64,000 nucleotides of DNA from Paraburkholderia phenazinium (GTDB taxonomy: Bacteria; Pseudomonadota; Gammaproteobacteria; Burkholderiales; Burkholderiaceae): NCBI RefSeq assembly GCF_900142845.1, contig NZ_FSRU01000002.1:1054001-1118000 (forward strand). The letters are read 5' to 3'. Positions within the stretch are counted from its first letter, which is position 1, and every line of letters starts with the position of its first letter. The position numbers and the translations under genes were made by a program. Shown here piece by piece: positions 35,529-46,080 of the stretch. Under the pieces are notes generated by a model, which had not been told where the DNA came from, did not search any database, and saw nothing but the letters and a program-made list of their open reading frames with translations.

Positions 35529-38500
35529 ATGAATATCTCCCGTCTGTTTATTCTTAGACCCGTAGCGACGCTGCTGCTGATGGTCGCCCTCGTGCTCGTG
35601 GGCCTCGTCGCGGTACGCGTGCTGCCGGTCTCCTCGCTACCGAACGTCGACTATCCGACCATCCAGGTGCAGACCTTCTATCCGGGCGCGAGCCCGGATG
35701 TGATGGCCACCACGGTGACTGCCCCGCTCGAGGTGCAACTGGGCGAGATCCCCGGCTTGCAGCAGATGACGTCCTATAGTTCGGACGGCGCCTCGGTCAT
35801 CACGCTGCAGTTCGACCTCTCGCTGAACCTCGACGTCGCCGAACAGAACGTCCAGCAGGCCATCAACGCGGCCAACAGCTACCTGCCGAGCGGCCTGCCC
35901 GCGCCGCCGACCTACGCCAAGGTCAACCCCGCCGACCAGCCGATCCTGACGCTCGCGGTGACCTCCACCTCGATGTCGCTCACGCAGCTCGAGGACGCCG
36001 CCAACAACCGCCTCGGCACCAAGATTTCGGAAGTGTCGGGCGTGGGTGTCGTGACGACGAGCGGCGGTAACGTGCCCGCCATTCGCGTCGAAGCCGATCC
36101 GCAAAAACTCGCCGCCTACGGCCTGAATATCGACGATCTGCGCACCCTGCTCAGCTACGTCAACGTGAGCCAGCCGAAGGGCAACTTCGACGGGCCGGAC
36201 CTCGACTACACGATCAACGGCAACGACCAGATCTCCGATCCGAAAGACTATATGGATACGGTGGTCGCCTACCAGAACGGCGCGCCGGTGTTCATGCGCG
36301 ACGTCGCGAAGGTGACCTCGGCCGCCCAGGACGTCGAGCGCGGCGCCTGGTACAACGGCACGCCCGCCATCGTGCTGAACGTGCAGCGCCAGCCGGGCGC
36401 GAACGTGATCGCCACCGTCAACCAGATCATGAAGCAGTTGCCGCAGCTCGAATCGACGCTGCCGGCCGGCATGAAGGTCACGGTGGTGTCGGACAGCACC
36501 GGCGTGATCCGCTCGTCGGTCTCCGACGCGGCGCTCGAACTGGTGCTCGCCATCGTGCTGGTGGTGGCGGTGATCTTCGTGTTCCTGCGCAACGTGCCGG
36601 CCACGATCATCCCGAGCGTGTCGGTGCCGGTTTCGCTGATCGGTACGCTGGCCGTGATGTACCAGCTGAACTACTCGATCGACAACCTCTCGCTGATGGC
36701 GCTGATCATCGCCACCGGCTTCGTGGTGGACGACTCGATCGTGATGATCGAGAACATCGTGCGCTATCTCGAGGAGGGCAAAACGCCGCTCGAGGCCGCG
36801 CTCGAAGGCGCCGGGCAGATCGGCTTCACGATTCTCTCGCTGACCATCTCGCTGATCGCCGTGCTGATTCCGCTGCTCTTCATGGGCGGCGTGATCGGGC
36901 GTCTGTTCAGCGAATTCGCGGTGACGCTCGCGGTCACCATCGTGCTGTCGGCGGTGGTTTCGCTGACGGTGGTGCCGATGCTGTGCGCGCGCCTCTTGCG
37001 CGCCCAGGCCGAGCGCCATCCGAGCCGCTTCGAGCGGATCAGCGAAGGGCTCTTCGACAAGACGCTCGCCGCCTACGAAAAGGGCCTGCGCTGGGTACTC
37101 GATCACCAGTTGCTCACGCTCGTGGTGTTCGTCCTTACCCTCGTGCTGACCGGCTTCCTGTACATCGTGATCCCGAAGGGCCTGTTCCCGGTGCAGGACG
37201 TCGGCGTGATCGAAGGCATCAGCGTGGCCGACAACTCGGTGTCCTACAAGGCGATGGTGACGCGCCAGCGGGCGCTCGCCGATCAGCTCCTGAAAGATCC
37301 CGATGTGGTCTCCCTCACCTCCTATGTGGGGATCGACGGCACCAACTCCACGCTCAACAACGGCCGCTTCCTGATCAATCTGCGCGATCACGACAAGCGT
37401 TCGGATACCGCGCAGGAGATTGCGCGGCGCCTGCAGACGGAAGTCGCCAATGTGCCCGGCATCAAGCTGTATATGCAGCCGGAGCAGGATCTGACGCTCG
37501 ACACCACGGTCTCGCCGAACCAGTACAGTTTCGTGCTGCGCGGACCGAGCCAGCAGGCCTTCCAGAAGTACGTGCCTGAACTGATCGCGCGCCTGCAGAA
37601 GATTCCGTCGCTCGCCGATGTGCAAAGCGATATGAATACCGACGGCATGAGCGTGAACGTCGAAGTGAACCGGCAACTGGCCGCGCGTTTCGGCATCACC
37701 CCGGCGACCATCGACAACGCCCTCTACGACGCGCTGGGTCAACGGATCGTCTCGACCATCTTCCAGCAGTCGGACCAGTACCGCGTGATTCTCGTCGCCA
37801 AGCCGGAGTCGCTGCCTAACGTAGGCTCGCTCGGCAATCTGTATCTGCCTAGCCAGACCAGCAGCACCGGCCAGGTGCCGCTGTCGGCGATCGCCAAGAT
37901 CCAGATCGTCAAGTCGCCGCTCGTGATCAGCCATCTGGCGCAGTTCCCGTCCGTCACCATCTCGTTCAACCTCGCGAAGGATGCGTCGCTGAGCACGGCG
38001 GTGAAGCAGATTCACGAGGCCGAAGCCGCGGTCAATCTGCCGCCGTCCATCACCTCGTCGCTGCAGGGCGCGGCCCAGGCGTTCCAGGACTCGCTCTCGA
38101 GCGAGGTGTACCTGCTGATCGCCGCCCTGGTGGCCGTGTATATCGTGCTGGGCGTGCTGTACGAGAGCTTCATCCATCCGGTGACGATTCTCTCCACACT
38201 GCCCTCGGCGGGGATCGGCGCGCTGCTGGCGCTGATGATCGCCGGCAGCGACCTCGACGTGATCGGCATCATCGGTATCGTGCTGCTGATCGGTATCGTC
38301 AAGAAGAACGCCATCATGATGGTGGACTTCGCGCTCGATGCCGAGCGCAATCACCACAAGCCGGCGCGCGAGGCGATTTTTGAGGCGTCGCTGCTGCGCT
38401 TCCGGCCGATCCTGATGACGACGCTCGCCGCCATGCTCGGCGCCCTGCCGATGCTGGTCGGCACCGGCACGGGTTCCGAACTGCGCCGTCCGCTGGGTCT

Positions 38501-38672
38501 TGCGATCATCGGCGGTCTCGCCCTGAGCCAGGTCCTCACGCTCTTCACCACGCCGGTCATCTATCTGTTCTTCGACCGCATGGCCGAGCGCACGCGGCGC
38601 TGGCGCAACCGCAACAAGCCGCAGGATCCGTCTGAAGGTACGCCTGCCGGTACGGCGGAGGACACGCCTTGA
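35529..38672 (+). CDS. mdtB: RND multidrug efflux permease, MdtB type
   Basis: 1047 residues with the RND fold: TM1 start NISRLFILRPVATLLLMVALVLVG, two large periplasmic loops, and the proton-relay region in TM4 (GFVVDDSIVMIENI, two adjacent Asp). C-terminal GIVKKNAIMMVDFAL and the RRPLG end are family signatures. Works with MdtC as a heterotrimer in E. coli. 18 bp after mdtA; overlaps mdtC by four bases. Confidence 0.95.
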   Translation: MNISRLFILRPVATLLLMVALVLVGLVAVRVLPVSSLPNVDYPTIQVQTFYPGASPDVMATTVTAPLEVQLGEIPGLQQMTSYSSDGASVITLQFDLSLNLDVAEQNVQQAINAANSYLPSGLPAPPTYAKVNPADQPILTLAVTSTSMSLTQLEDAANNRLGTKISEVSGVGVVTTSGGNVPAIRVEADPQKLAAYGLNIDDLRTLLSYVNVSQPKGNFDGPDLDYTINGNDQISDPKDYMDTVVAYQNGAPVFMRDVAKVTSAAQDVERGAWYNGTPAIVLNVQRQPGANVIATVNQIMKQLPQLESTLPAGMKVTVVSDSTGVIRSSVSDAALELVLAIVLVVAVIFVFLRNVPATIIPSVSVPVSLIGTLAVMYQLNYSIDNLSLMALIIATGFVVDDSIVMIENIVRYLEEGKTPLEAALEGAGQIGFTILSLTISLIAVLIPLLFMGGVIGRLFSEFAVTLAVTIVLSAVVSLTVVPMLCARLLRAQAERHPSRFERISEGLFDKTLAAYEKGLRWVLDHQLLTLVVFVLTLVLTGFLYIVIPKGLFPVQDVGVIEGISVADNSVSYKAMVTRQRALADQLLKDPDVVSLTSYVGIDGTNSTLNNGRFLINLRDHDKRSDTAQEIARRLQTEVANVPGIKLYMQPEQDLTLDTTVSPNQYSFVLRGPSQQAFQKYVPELIARLQKIPSLADVQSDMNTDGMSVNVEVNRQLAARFGITPATIDNALYDALGQRIVSTIFQQSDQYRVILVAKPESLPNVGSLGNLYLPSQTSSTGQVPLSAIAKIQIVKSPLVISHLAQFPSVTISFNLAKDASLSTAVKQIHEAEAAVNLPPSITSSLQGAAQAFQDSLSSEVYLLIAALVAVYIVLGVLYESFIHPVTILSTLPSAGIGALLALMIAGSDLDVIGIIGIVLLIGIVKKNAIMMVDFALDAERNHHKPAREAIFEASLLRFRPILMTTLAAMLGALPMLVGTGTGSELRRPLGLAIIGGLALSQVLTLFTTPVIYLFFDRMAERTRRWRNRNKPQDPSEGTPAGTAEDTP

Positions 38673-41600
38673 ACATCTCGGCGTTATTCATCCGGCGCCC
38701 GGTCGCGACGACGCTGCTGGCCGTCGCGATCCTGATCTCGGGGGCGCTCGCCTACTTCCGGCTGCCGGTCGCGCCATTGCCGAACATCGCCTTCCCGGTG
38801 ATCGTGGTGCAGGCCAACATGGCCGGCGCGAGCCCGGACATCATGGCCTCGACCGTCGCCGAGCCGCTCGAACGGCGTCTCGGCACGATTGCCGACGTCG
38901 AAGAGCTGACTTCGATCAGCTATGTCGGCTCGTCGATGATCGTGGTCGAGTTTGGGCTGAACCGCGACATCAACGGCGCGGCGCGCGACGTCGAAGCGGC
39001 CATCCAGGCGGCACGCGCCGACCTGCCGACCACCTTGCGCAGCAATCCGACCTATCGCCAGTACAACCCGGCGGATTCGCCGATCATGGTGCTGGCGCTG
39101 ACCTCGAACACGCTCACCAAGGCGCAGCTCTACGACTCCGCGGATTCGGTGATCCAGCAGCAGCTCTCGCAGGTCAACGGCGTGGGTCAGATCACGCTGG
39201 GCGGCGGTGCGTTGCCTTCGGTGCGGGTCGAGTTGCAGCCGGGCAAGCTGAATAGCTACGGCATCGGCCTCGAAGACGTGCGCGCGGCGATCGCCGCGGC
39301 GAATGCCGATAGCGCGAAGGGTCACCTCGACCAGGGCGACCAGCGCTACGTAGTGTTGTCCAACGACCAGATCACCAAGGCGGCGCCCTACCGCGACCTT
39401 GTGGTGGCGTACCGCAACGGCTCGCCAGTGCTGCTGCGCGACGTCGCCCAGGTCCGGGACTCCAACGAAAACATCCGCAACGCCGGGCTCTACAACGGCA
39501 AGTCGGCGGTGCTGGTGATCGTCTATCCGATGCCCGGCAGCAATGTCGTCAATACCGTCGCGCAGATCCGCAACGTGCTGCCGGCGATCGAGGCGACGCT
39601 GCCGCACAGCGTCCATGTGCAGGTCGCGGTGGACCGTTCGGAATCGGTGCGCTCCTCGGTGGCCGACACCGAACGCACGCTGTTCATCGCCGTGCTGCTC
39701 GTCGTGGGCGTGGTGTTCGTCTTCCTGCAGTCGCCGCGCGCCACGCTGGTGCCGGCGGTGGCGCTGCCGCTGTCGATCGTCGGCACCTTCGGGCCGATGT
39801 ACCTGCTCGGCTACAGCATCGACAACCTGTCGCTGATGGCGCTCACCATCGGCACCGGCTTCGTGGTGGACGATGCGGTGGTGGTGCTGGAAAACATCAC
39901 GCGCCACCTCGAAATGGGCCTGAGTCCGAAGGAAGCCGCGCTCAAAGGCAGCGGCGAAGTGGGCTTCACCGTGATCTCGATGAGCCTCTCGCTGATCGCG
40001 GTGTTCCTGCCGATCCTGCTGATGCCGGGCATCGTCGGCCTGCTGTTCCATGAGTTCGCGGTGACGCTGTCCGTCGCCATCCTGATCTCGCTCGTGATCT
40101 CGCTGACAGTCACGCCGGCGATGTGCGCCTATGTGCTGAGCCGCGACCGCGCCGGCCACTCGCAGGCGCGCTGGGCGGTGTGGGTCGAGGCGCAATTCGA
40201 GCGCTTCAAGAACGCCTACTCGCGTTCGCTCACGGCGGCGCTCGACCACGCGCTGCTGGTGATCCTGCTGCTGATCGGCCTGCTCGTCGCCAACGTGTTC
40301 CTGCTCAAGCTGCTGCCCGGCACCTTCTTCCCCGAGCAGGACACCGGCATTCTGATCGGCCAGATCATCGCCGACCAGAGCATCTCGTTCACGGCGATGG
40401 AAAAGAAGCTGGCCCAGTTGCAGGAGATCGTGCAGAAGGACCCGGCGGTGCAGTCGGTGGCGGGCTTTACCGGCGGCCGTGCGCTGAACACCGCTAACGT
40501 GTTCGTCGAACTCAAGCCGCTGGCGCAGCGCCATGCGTCCGCCACCGACGTGGTCAACCGTCTGCGGCCCAAGCTGAACGCGGTCTCGGGCGCGCGGCTC
40601 TTCATGCAGGCGCAGCAGGATCTGCGGATCGGCGGACGGCAATCGGCCGCCGAATACCAGTACACGCTGACGAGCGAAGACTCCGCGGCGCTGTTCGCCT
40701 GGACGCCCAAGCTCGTGACCGCGCTCGGCAAGATGCGCGGCGAGGTGCTCGACGTGAACTCGGACCTGCAGCAAAACGGCCTGCAGACCTACCTCACGTT
40801 CAACCGCTCCACGGCGGCGCGCTACGGCTTTGCGCCGAACCAGATCGACAACGTGCTGTACGACGCGTTCGGCCAGCGCACCGTGTCCACCATCTACAAC
40901 CCGCTCAATCAGTACTTCGTGGTGATGGAGGTGGCGCCGGAGTACTGGCAATATCCGCAGACGCTCAGCCAGATTTACCTGAGCACGGCGGCGGGCAATG
41001 CGACCGGCACCGCGCAGACCCAAATGCCGGGCGGCACCGTGTCCGGCGTGGTAGCGGCGAGCGCGGTCAGCACTGCCTCGAGTTCGTCGAGCACCAACTC
41101 GCTGAACTCGAATGCGGAGGCCAACGCGACCACCAACAGCATCTCGAACAGCAAGGGCGGCAGTTCGAGCGGCAGCGCGGACAGCACCTCGGCCGAAACG
41201 ATGGTGCCGTTACCCACGATGTCGAGCTACGTGAACAACCATACCTCGACTCAGGTGAACCACCAGAGCGGACTGGTGGCCGCGACGATCTCGTTCAACC
41301 TGCCGCCCAACGGCTCGCTGAGCACGGCCCAGGCGGCGATCGATACCGCCTCCCGCGAGATCGGCATGCCGGCCAGCATCCATGGTGCGTTTGCGGGTGC
41401 GGCGCAGGCCTATGCGCAGTCGACGGGCACCATCCCGTTGCTGATCATCGCGGCGCTCGGGGTGGTGTATATCGTGCTCGGCGTGCTCTATGAGAGTTCG
41501 ATCCACCCGCTCACGATCCTCTCGACGCTGCCCTCGGCCGGCATCGGCGCCACCCTTGCCTTGCTGATCTTCGGCACGCCGTTCTCGGTGATCGCGCTGA

Positions 41601-42013
41601 TCGGCATCATTCTTCTGATCGGTATCGTGAAGAAGAACGGCATCATGATGGTGGACGTGGCGATCCAGTTGCAGCGCAACGAAGGGCTGCCGGCCAAGGA
41701 AGCGATTCATGGCGCCGCCGTCGTGCGTCTGCGGCCGATCATGATGACCACCTTCGCCGCCGTACTCGGCGCGGTGCCGCTCGCGATCGGCATCGGCCAG
41801 GGCGCGTCGCTGCGCCAGCCGCTCGGTATCACGGTGATGGGCGGCCTGATCCTGAGCCAGGTGTTTACGCTGTACACGACGCCGGTGATTTACCTGTACC
41901 TGGACCGCTTGCGCTCCAGGCTCGTCAGGTGGTCCTCGGGACTGCCATGGAACCGCCAGGCCGAACAAATGGGGCCGCCGCGGCAATCGGGGCAAACGGA
42001 TACGAAGGCATGA
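38669..42013 (+). CDS. mdtC: RND multidrug efflux permease, MdtC type
   Basis: 1114 residues from a TTG start overlapping the mdtB stop (TTGA), chosen because NISALFIRRPVATTLLAVAI then aligns with MdtB. TM4 relay GFVVDDAVVVLENI and GIVKKNGIMMVDVAI are intact. It is about 70 residues longer than MdtB because of a Ser/Asn/Thr-rich stretch at about residues 771-848, in the second periplasmic loop. Overlaps the next gene by ATGA. Confidence 0.95.
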   Translation: MNISALFIRRPVATTLLAVAILISGALAYFRLPVAPLPNIAFPVIVVQANMAGASPDIMASTVAEPLERRLGTIADVEELTSISYVGSSMIVVEFGLNRDINGAARDVEAAIQAARADLPTTLRSNPTYRQYNPADSPIMVLALTSNTLTKAQLYDSADSVIQQQLSQVNGVGQITLGGGALPSVRVELQPGKLNSYGIGLEDVRAAIAAANADSAKGHLDQGDQRYVVLSNDQITKAAPYRDLVVAYRNGSPVLLRDVAQVRDSNENIRNAGLYNGKSAVLVIVYPMPGSNVVNTVAQIRNVLPAIEATLPHSVHVQVAVDRSESVRSSVADTERTLFIAVLLVVGVVFVFLQSPRATLVPAVALPLSIVGTFGPMYLLGYSIDNLSLMALTIGTGFVVDDAVVVLENITRHLEMGLSPKEAALKGSGEVGFTVISMSLSLIAVFLPILLMPGIVGLLFHEFAVTLSVAILISLVISLTVTPAMCAYVLSRDRAGHSQARWAVWVEAQFERFKNAYSRSLTAALDHALLVILLLIGLLVANVFLLKLLPGTFFPEQDTGILIGQIIADQSISFTAMEKKLAQLQEIVQKDPAVQSVAGFTGGRALNTANVFVELKPLAQRHASATDVVNRLRPKLNAVSGARLFMQAQQDLRIGGRQSAAEYQYTLTSEDSAALFAWTPKLVTALGKMRGEVLDVNSDLQQNGLQTYLTFNRSTAARYGFAPNQIDNVLYDAFGQRTVSTIYNPLNQYFVVMEVAPEYWQYPQTLSQIYLSTAAGNATGTAQTQMPGGTVSGVVAASAVSTASSSSSTNSLNSNAEANATTNSISNSKGGSSSGSADSTSAETMVPLPTMSSYVNNHTSTQVNHQSGLVAATISFNLPPNGSLSTAQAAIDTASREIGMPASIHGAFAGAAQAYAQSTGTIPLLIIAALGVVYIVLGVLYESSIHPLTILSTLPSAGIGATLALLIFGTPFSVIALIGIILLIGIVKKNGIMMVDVAIQLQRNEGLPAKEAIHGAAVVRLRPIMMTTFAAVLGAVPLAIGIGQGASLRQPLGITVMGGLILSQVFTLYTTPVIYLYLDRLRSRLVRWSSGLPWNRQAEQMGPPRQSGQTDTKA

Positions 42014-43545
42014 TGATGAAGATTGACTGCAAACCGCTGGCCAAACCGCTGGCCGCTTCCATCGCGCTGCTGCTGAGTGGCTGTATGGTCGGCCCGGACT
42101 ATCACCGGCCGCAGGTCAGCGTACCGGCGACCTACCGCGAGCTGCCGGGCTGGACCCAGGCCGAGCCGGCCGCCGCCGGACCCAAGGGCGCATGGTGGAC
42201 CGGCTTCAACGATCCGCTGATCGACCAGCTCGAACCGCTGGTCGAGGTCTCCAACCAGACCGTGCGCCAGGACTACGCGAACTATCAGGAAGCGCTGGCC
42301 GAAGTGAAAGTGGCGCGTGCCGGGCTGTTCCCGACGGTTGGCGTGACCGGCTCGGCCACCCGCGCGCGCGGCGCCACCAGCTCGACAACCTCGACGGCGA
42401 GCCGGGCTTACACGACCAACTCGGGCTCGCTCGAAGGCAATGTGAGCTGGGCGCCGGATCTGTGGGGTTCGGTGCGCCGCACGATCGAAGAGAATTCCGC
42501 CACCGCCCAGGCGAGCGAAGCGACGCTGGCGAACGCCACGCTCTCCGAGCAGGTGACGCTCGCGACCACGATCATCCAGTTGCGCACCAGCGACGCCAAT
42601 ATCGCGCTGCTGCAGGACACCGTCAAAGCGTATCAGCACTTTCTGGACGTGGTCTCGAATCAGGACAAGTACGGCACCATCGCGCCGTCCGACCTGATCA
42701 CCGCGCGTACCCAGCTCGAAACCGCGCAGTCCAGCCTGATCGCGCTCGGCGTGGCGCGCGCGCAGTACGCGCATGCGATTGCCGTGCTGGTGGGCAAGAA
42801 CCCCGAAGACCTGGACATTCCGTTCAACCCCACGATGCCCAGCTTGCCGTCGGTTCCGGTCGGCGTGCCGTCCACGCTGCTGCAGCGCCGCCCCGATATC
42901 GCCACGGCCGAGCGCCAGATGGCGTCGGAGAATGCGGCGATCGGCGTAGCGGTGGCCGCGTATTACCCGACGGTGTCGCTCTCGGCGCTGGACGGCTTCA
43001 CGCAGTCGCCGCTGGGCGGCCTGCTGCATATCGCCAACTACGTATGGTCGCTAGGCGGCAGCGCCACGGAAACGATCTTCGACGGCGGCGAGCGCAGCGG
43101 CGAAGTGGCGGCGGCCAAAGCCGCCTACGACGCGGCGGTCGCGAACTACCGCGGCACCGTGCTGACCGCGTTCGAAGATGTCGAAAACGATCTGTCCGGC
43201 TTGCGCATCCTGAGCCAGCAGGCCGATGCACTGGATGCCGCGGTGCGCGACGCGACCCGCGGCACCGAAATCGCCTTCAACGAATACCAGGCCGGCACCG
43301 TGGACTACACCACGGTGGCGACCGCCCAGGCCACTCAGTTGAGCAATCAGCAAACCGCGTTGAGCGTGCAGGAATCGCGGCTCGCCGATGCGGCTTCGCT
43401 GATCGGCGATCTGGGCGGCGGCTGGTCGGACGGCGCATTGCACGATCCGCGCAACCCGCGCGATTCGGATAAGGCGACGGCTCAGGCGGCGTCCGCAGCG
43501 GTCGGGGCTTCGGCGCCGGCCGCGCGGACCGGTAGTGCCGACTAG
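42010..43545 (+). CDS. Outer-membrane efflux lipoprotein, OprM/NodT family
   Basis: 511 residues from ATG 42010 (two further ATGs follow). Lipoprotein signal ends LLLSGC. Two OEP repeats with family phrases (MVGPDYHRPQVSVPATY; LAEVKVARAGLFPTVGVTG; LLQRRPDIATAERQMASENAAIGVAVAAYYPTVSL region). Tunnel component of the MdtABC tripartite pump and last gene of the operon. C-terminal 35 residues are Ala-rich and variable. Confidence 0.93.
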   Translation: MMMKIDCKPLAKPLAASIALLLSGCMVGPDYHRPQVSVPATYRELPGWTQAEPAAAGPKGAWWTGFNDPLIDQLEPLVEVSNQTVRQDYANYQEALAEVKVARAGLFPTVGVTGSATRARGATSSTTSTASRAYTTNSGSLEGNVSWAPDLWGSVRRTIEENSATAQASEATLANATLSEQVTLATTIIQLRTSDANIALLQDTVKAYQHFLDVVSNQDKYGTIAPSDLITARTQLETAQSSLIALGVARAQYAHAIAVLVGKNPEDLDIPFNPTMPSLPSVPVGVPSTLLQRRPDIATAERQMASENAAIGVAVAAYYPTVSLSALDGFTQSPLGGLLHIANYVWSLGGSATETIFDGGERSGEVAAAKAAYDAAVANYRGTVLTAFEDVENDLSGLRILSQQADALDAAVRDATRGTEIAFNEYQAGTVDYTTVATAQATQLSNQQTALSVQESRLADAASLIGDLGGGWSDGALHDPRNPRDSDKATAQAASAAVGASAPAARTGSAD

Positions 43546-43598
43546 GCAGTGTGGGCTAGCCGCGCGGCCGGCGGAGCTTGGGGCGCTCGGGGCGCTTG

Positions 43599-44750
43599 CT
43601 AGGCGCCGCTGCCGCCGACCGTCCTGATGCTCTTCCACTGCCCCTGCTCGACCTGGAACAGCGTGTACGGCGGCTTGATCAGGTCGCCATAGGGGTCGAA
43701 GGTAATCTTGCCTGTCACGCCGGTAAGCGTGACCTTCGCAAGACTGTCGACGATCTTCGCGCGGTCGAGCGAATCGGCGCTGTGAATCGCCTTGATCAGC
43801 GCGAGCGCGGCGTCATAGGCAAACGGCGCATACAGTTCGACATCCTGATTGAAGCGCGCCTTGTAGCGCTTGCCGAAGTCCAGCGCGGCGGGCAGCTTGT
43901 CGAGGGCCGGTCCCGGCTCCAGATCCTGCGTACCGTCGCCCGCCGCGCCGGCGATCTGCAGGAACGCGTTGCTCTTCAAGGCGCCCGCGCCGAACAGTTG
44001 CGCGTTCATGCCCAGCGAGCGCATCTGCTTGACCAGCATCGCGCCCTGCTCGTCCAGTCCGCCAAAGAAAATCAGATCGACGTTCTTGCTCTTCAGGGTG
44101 GTCAGGATGGAGCGGAAATCGACGGCCTTGTCGTTGGTGAACTCGCGATCGACCACGTTGCCGTTCGCTTCCTTGACGCCTTTTTCGAAGGCGTTGGCGA
44201 GGCCCTCGCCAAACGCCGTGCGATCGTCGATGATGGCGATGCGCTTCGCCTTCATCTGCTCCACCACGAAGTGACCCGCCACCACGCCGCCGATGCCGTC
44301 GTGGCCCATCGTACGAAACACGTTCTTGAAACCCTGTTTGGTCAGATCCGGATTGGTCGAGCCCGGCGTGATCATCGCGACGTCAGCCTGGTGGTAGACC
44401 GCGGAGGCCGGAATGCTGCAGCCTGAGTTGTAGTGGCCAATCACGCCGACCACGCCGTCGTCGACCAGTTTCTGCGCAACTTGCACCGCGACGTGCGGGT
44501 CCGCCTGATCGTCCTGCACGTCGAGCACGAAGGTGACAGGCTTGCCGCCGACCGTCGGATGCCTGGCGTTCTCTTCGTCGAGCGCCAGTTGCGCGCCGTA
44601 CTGCAAATCCTTGCCGACGCGGGCCACCGGGCCGGTCAACGGTCCGACAAAACCGATCTTGACGACTTCCGGATCGGCGGCCCACGACGGCGCCACCTGC
44701 GTGCCCAGCGCGCAGACGGCCAAACTCAACAGCCAATAGCGGCGATTCAT
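43599..44750 (-). CDS. Branched-chain amino-acid-type ABC substrate-binding protein
   Basis: 383-residue LivJ/LivK-like periplasmic receptor. Signal peptide ends SWAAD near 25; then VVKIGFVGPLTGPVARVGKDLQYGAQLALDEEN split over the first strand and helix, and VVGVIGHYNSGCSIPASAVY around the ligand cleft. No permease or ATPase genes are adjacent, so it must share a transporter or act alone. 100 bp downstream of the DadA-like gene on the same strand. Confidence 0.9.
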   Translation of the reverse strand: MNRRYWLLSLAVCALGTQVAPSWAADPEVVKIGFVGPLTGPVARVGKDLQYGAQLALDEENARHPTVGGKPVTFVLDVQDDQADPHVAVQVAQKLVDDGVVGVIGHYNSGCSIPASAVYHQADVAMITPGSTNPDLTKQGFKNVFRTMGHDGIGGVVAGHFVVEQMKAKRIAIIDDRTAFGEGLANAFEKGVKEANGNVVDREFTNDKAVDFRSILTTLKSKNVDLIFFGGLDEQGAMLVKQMRSLGMNAQLFGAGALKSNAFLQIAGAAGDGTQDLEPGPALDKLPAALDFGKRYKARFNQDVELYAPFAYDAALALIKAIHSADSLDRAKIVDSLAKVTLTGVTGKITFDPYGDLIKPPYTLFQVEQGQWKSIRTVGGSGA

Positions 44751-44850
44751 GATGCGCTCCTTGCGAGATATGACGTCGCGCGTGATGTCGGTGAACCGGT
44801 TCGATGCGCGACGCCTCGATACCGTCCTCTGGTGCTTGCCCTAAAACGTT

Positions 44851-46080
44851 TTAGAACCGCGTCGCCGCATACGGCGCGAGCTCGAGCGGCGGCGCGCGTC
44901 CCGCGACGAGGTCGGCCACGATCCGTCCGCTGATGCCCGCCAGCGTGAGTCCAAGATGCTGATGGCCGAATGCATAGATCACGCGGGCGCCGGCGCTCGA
45001 GCGGCCCAGCACCGGCACGCCGTCCGGCAGGCTCGGACGAAAGCCGAGCCAGTGGTTGTCGGGCGTCGCGAGCGTGGGCAATGCGCGTTTCGACGCGAAC
45101 GTCAGCAGGTCGAGCAGCGCACGATTGCGCGTCTCGTTGAAACCGCCCAGTTCGACCGTGCCGGCGACGCGCAGGCCATCGCTCATCGGCGTCATGTAAA
45201 AGCCGCGCTCGGCCCAGCCGACCGGCCGCGAAATCAGTTGCTGCGCGCCCGGATAGCGCACGTGATAACCGCGCTCGGTATCGAGCGGCACGGCATCGCC
45301 GCATTGCCGGGCGAACTGCGCGGAGCGCGCGCCGGTGGCAATCACGGCATGGCTGAAGCGTCTCGCGACGCCGTCGACCGTCAGCGTGGCGCCGTCCGCG
45401 GACGGCTGTACCGCGCTGACGCTTGAGCGCTCCAGCTTCAACCCTTGTGCCGCGAGCCGTTCATACAGCGCCTGCAAGAAGCCCTGCGGATCGGAAAAAT
45501 GCCAACTGTCCTTGAACAGCACGCCGCGCTCGAAAATCGGCGCGAGCGACGGTTCGAGCGCGCGAATATCGTTGCCGGCCAGCACATCGAAAGCGACACC
45601 TAGCTTCGACCGCAGACCGAGCGCGGCCTGCGCGGCGTCGAACGAAGCTGCGTTCGAGTACAGATAGAGGCACTCGCGCGGCCGTACGAAACGCGCCAGT
45701 TCCGGCTGTGCCAACAGCGGCGCATAACCGTCCTGGGCACGACCCAGCAAAGCAGCCAGCGCAGCCGCGCTCGCCTCGTAACGGCGCGGCAGCGAGCTGA
45801 TCAGGAAACGCGTGAGCCACGGCGCAAGCTGCGGCAGATATCCCCAGCGCAACCGAAACGGACTCTGGTTCGAGAGCAGAAAGCGCGGTAAATCGCGGAA
45901 CACCGAAGGGTTGTTCACCGGAATGCATGCGTAATGCGCAAAGGTCCCGGCGTTGCCGAACGACGCCCCCTGCCCGACACCCGACGGATCGAACAGCACG
46001 ACGCGATGACCGTCGCGCATCAGCGCCGCGGCGCTCGCAAGACCGATGAAGCCCGCGCCCACGATAGCGATCTCCGGCAT
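44851..46080 (-). CDS. DadA-like FAD-dependent amino acid dehydrogenase
   Basis: 409 residues from ATG 46080 (MPEIAIVGAGFIGLASA, Rossmann dinucleotide motif). DAO fold with FGNAGTFAHYACIP, the FAD contact near the N-terminus, and C-terminal GVPVLGRSSAGARVIYAFGHQHLGLTL. Fits D-amino acid or hydroxyproline-type dehydrogenases that feed electrons to quinone; substrate not determined. Between the LivK-like receptor and the divergent MocR regulator, consistent with amino acid catabolism. Confidence 0.85.
   Translation of the reverse strand: MPEIAIVGAGFIGLASAAALMRDGHRVVLFDPSGVGQGASFGNAGTFAHYACIPVNNPSVFRDLPRFLLSNQSPFRLRWGYLPQLAPWLTRFLISSLPRRYEASAAALAALLGRAQDGYAPLLAQPELARFVRPRECLYLYSNAASFDAAQAALGLRSKLGVAFDVLAGNDIRALEPSLAPIFERGVLFKDSWHFSDPQGFLQALYERLAAQGLKLERSSVSAVQPSADGATLTVDGVARRFSHAVIATGARSAQFARQCGDAVPLDTERGYHVRYPGAQQLISRPVGWAERGFYMTPMSDGLRVAGTVELGGFNETRNRALLDLLTFASKRALPTLATPDNHWLGFRPSLPDGVPVLGRSSAGARVIYAFGHQHLGLTLAGISGRIVADLVAGRAPPLELAPYAATRF

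Noticed and set aside
35637..38357. 906-codon open frame antisense to mdtB, and similar long antisense frames at 38684-41023, 4182-5858 and 22880-24577
   Set aside because: They mirror high third-position GC genes with clear families on the other strand, are His/Arg/Asp-rich as such shadows are, and lack ribosome sites or domains.
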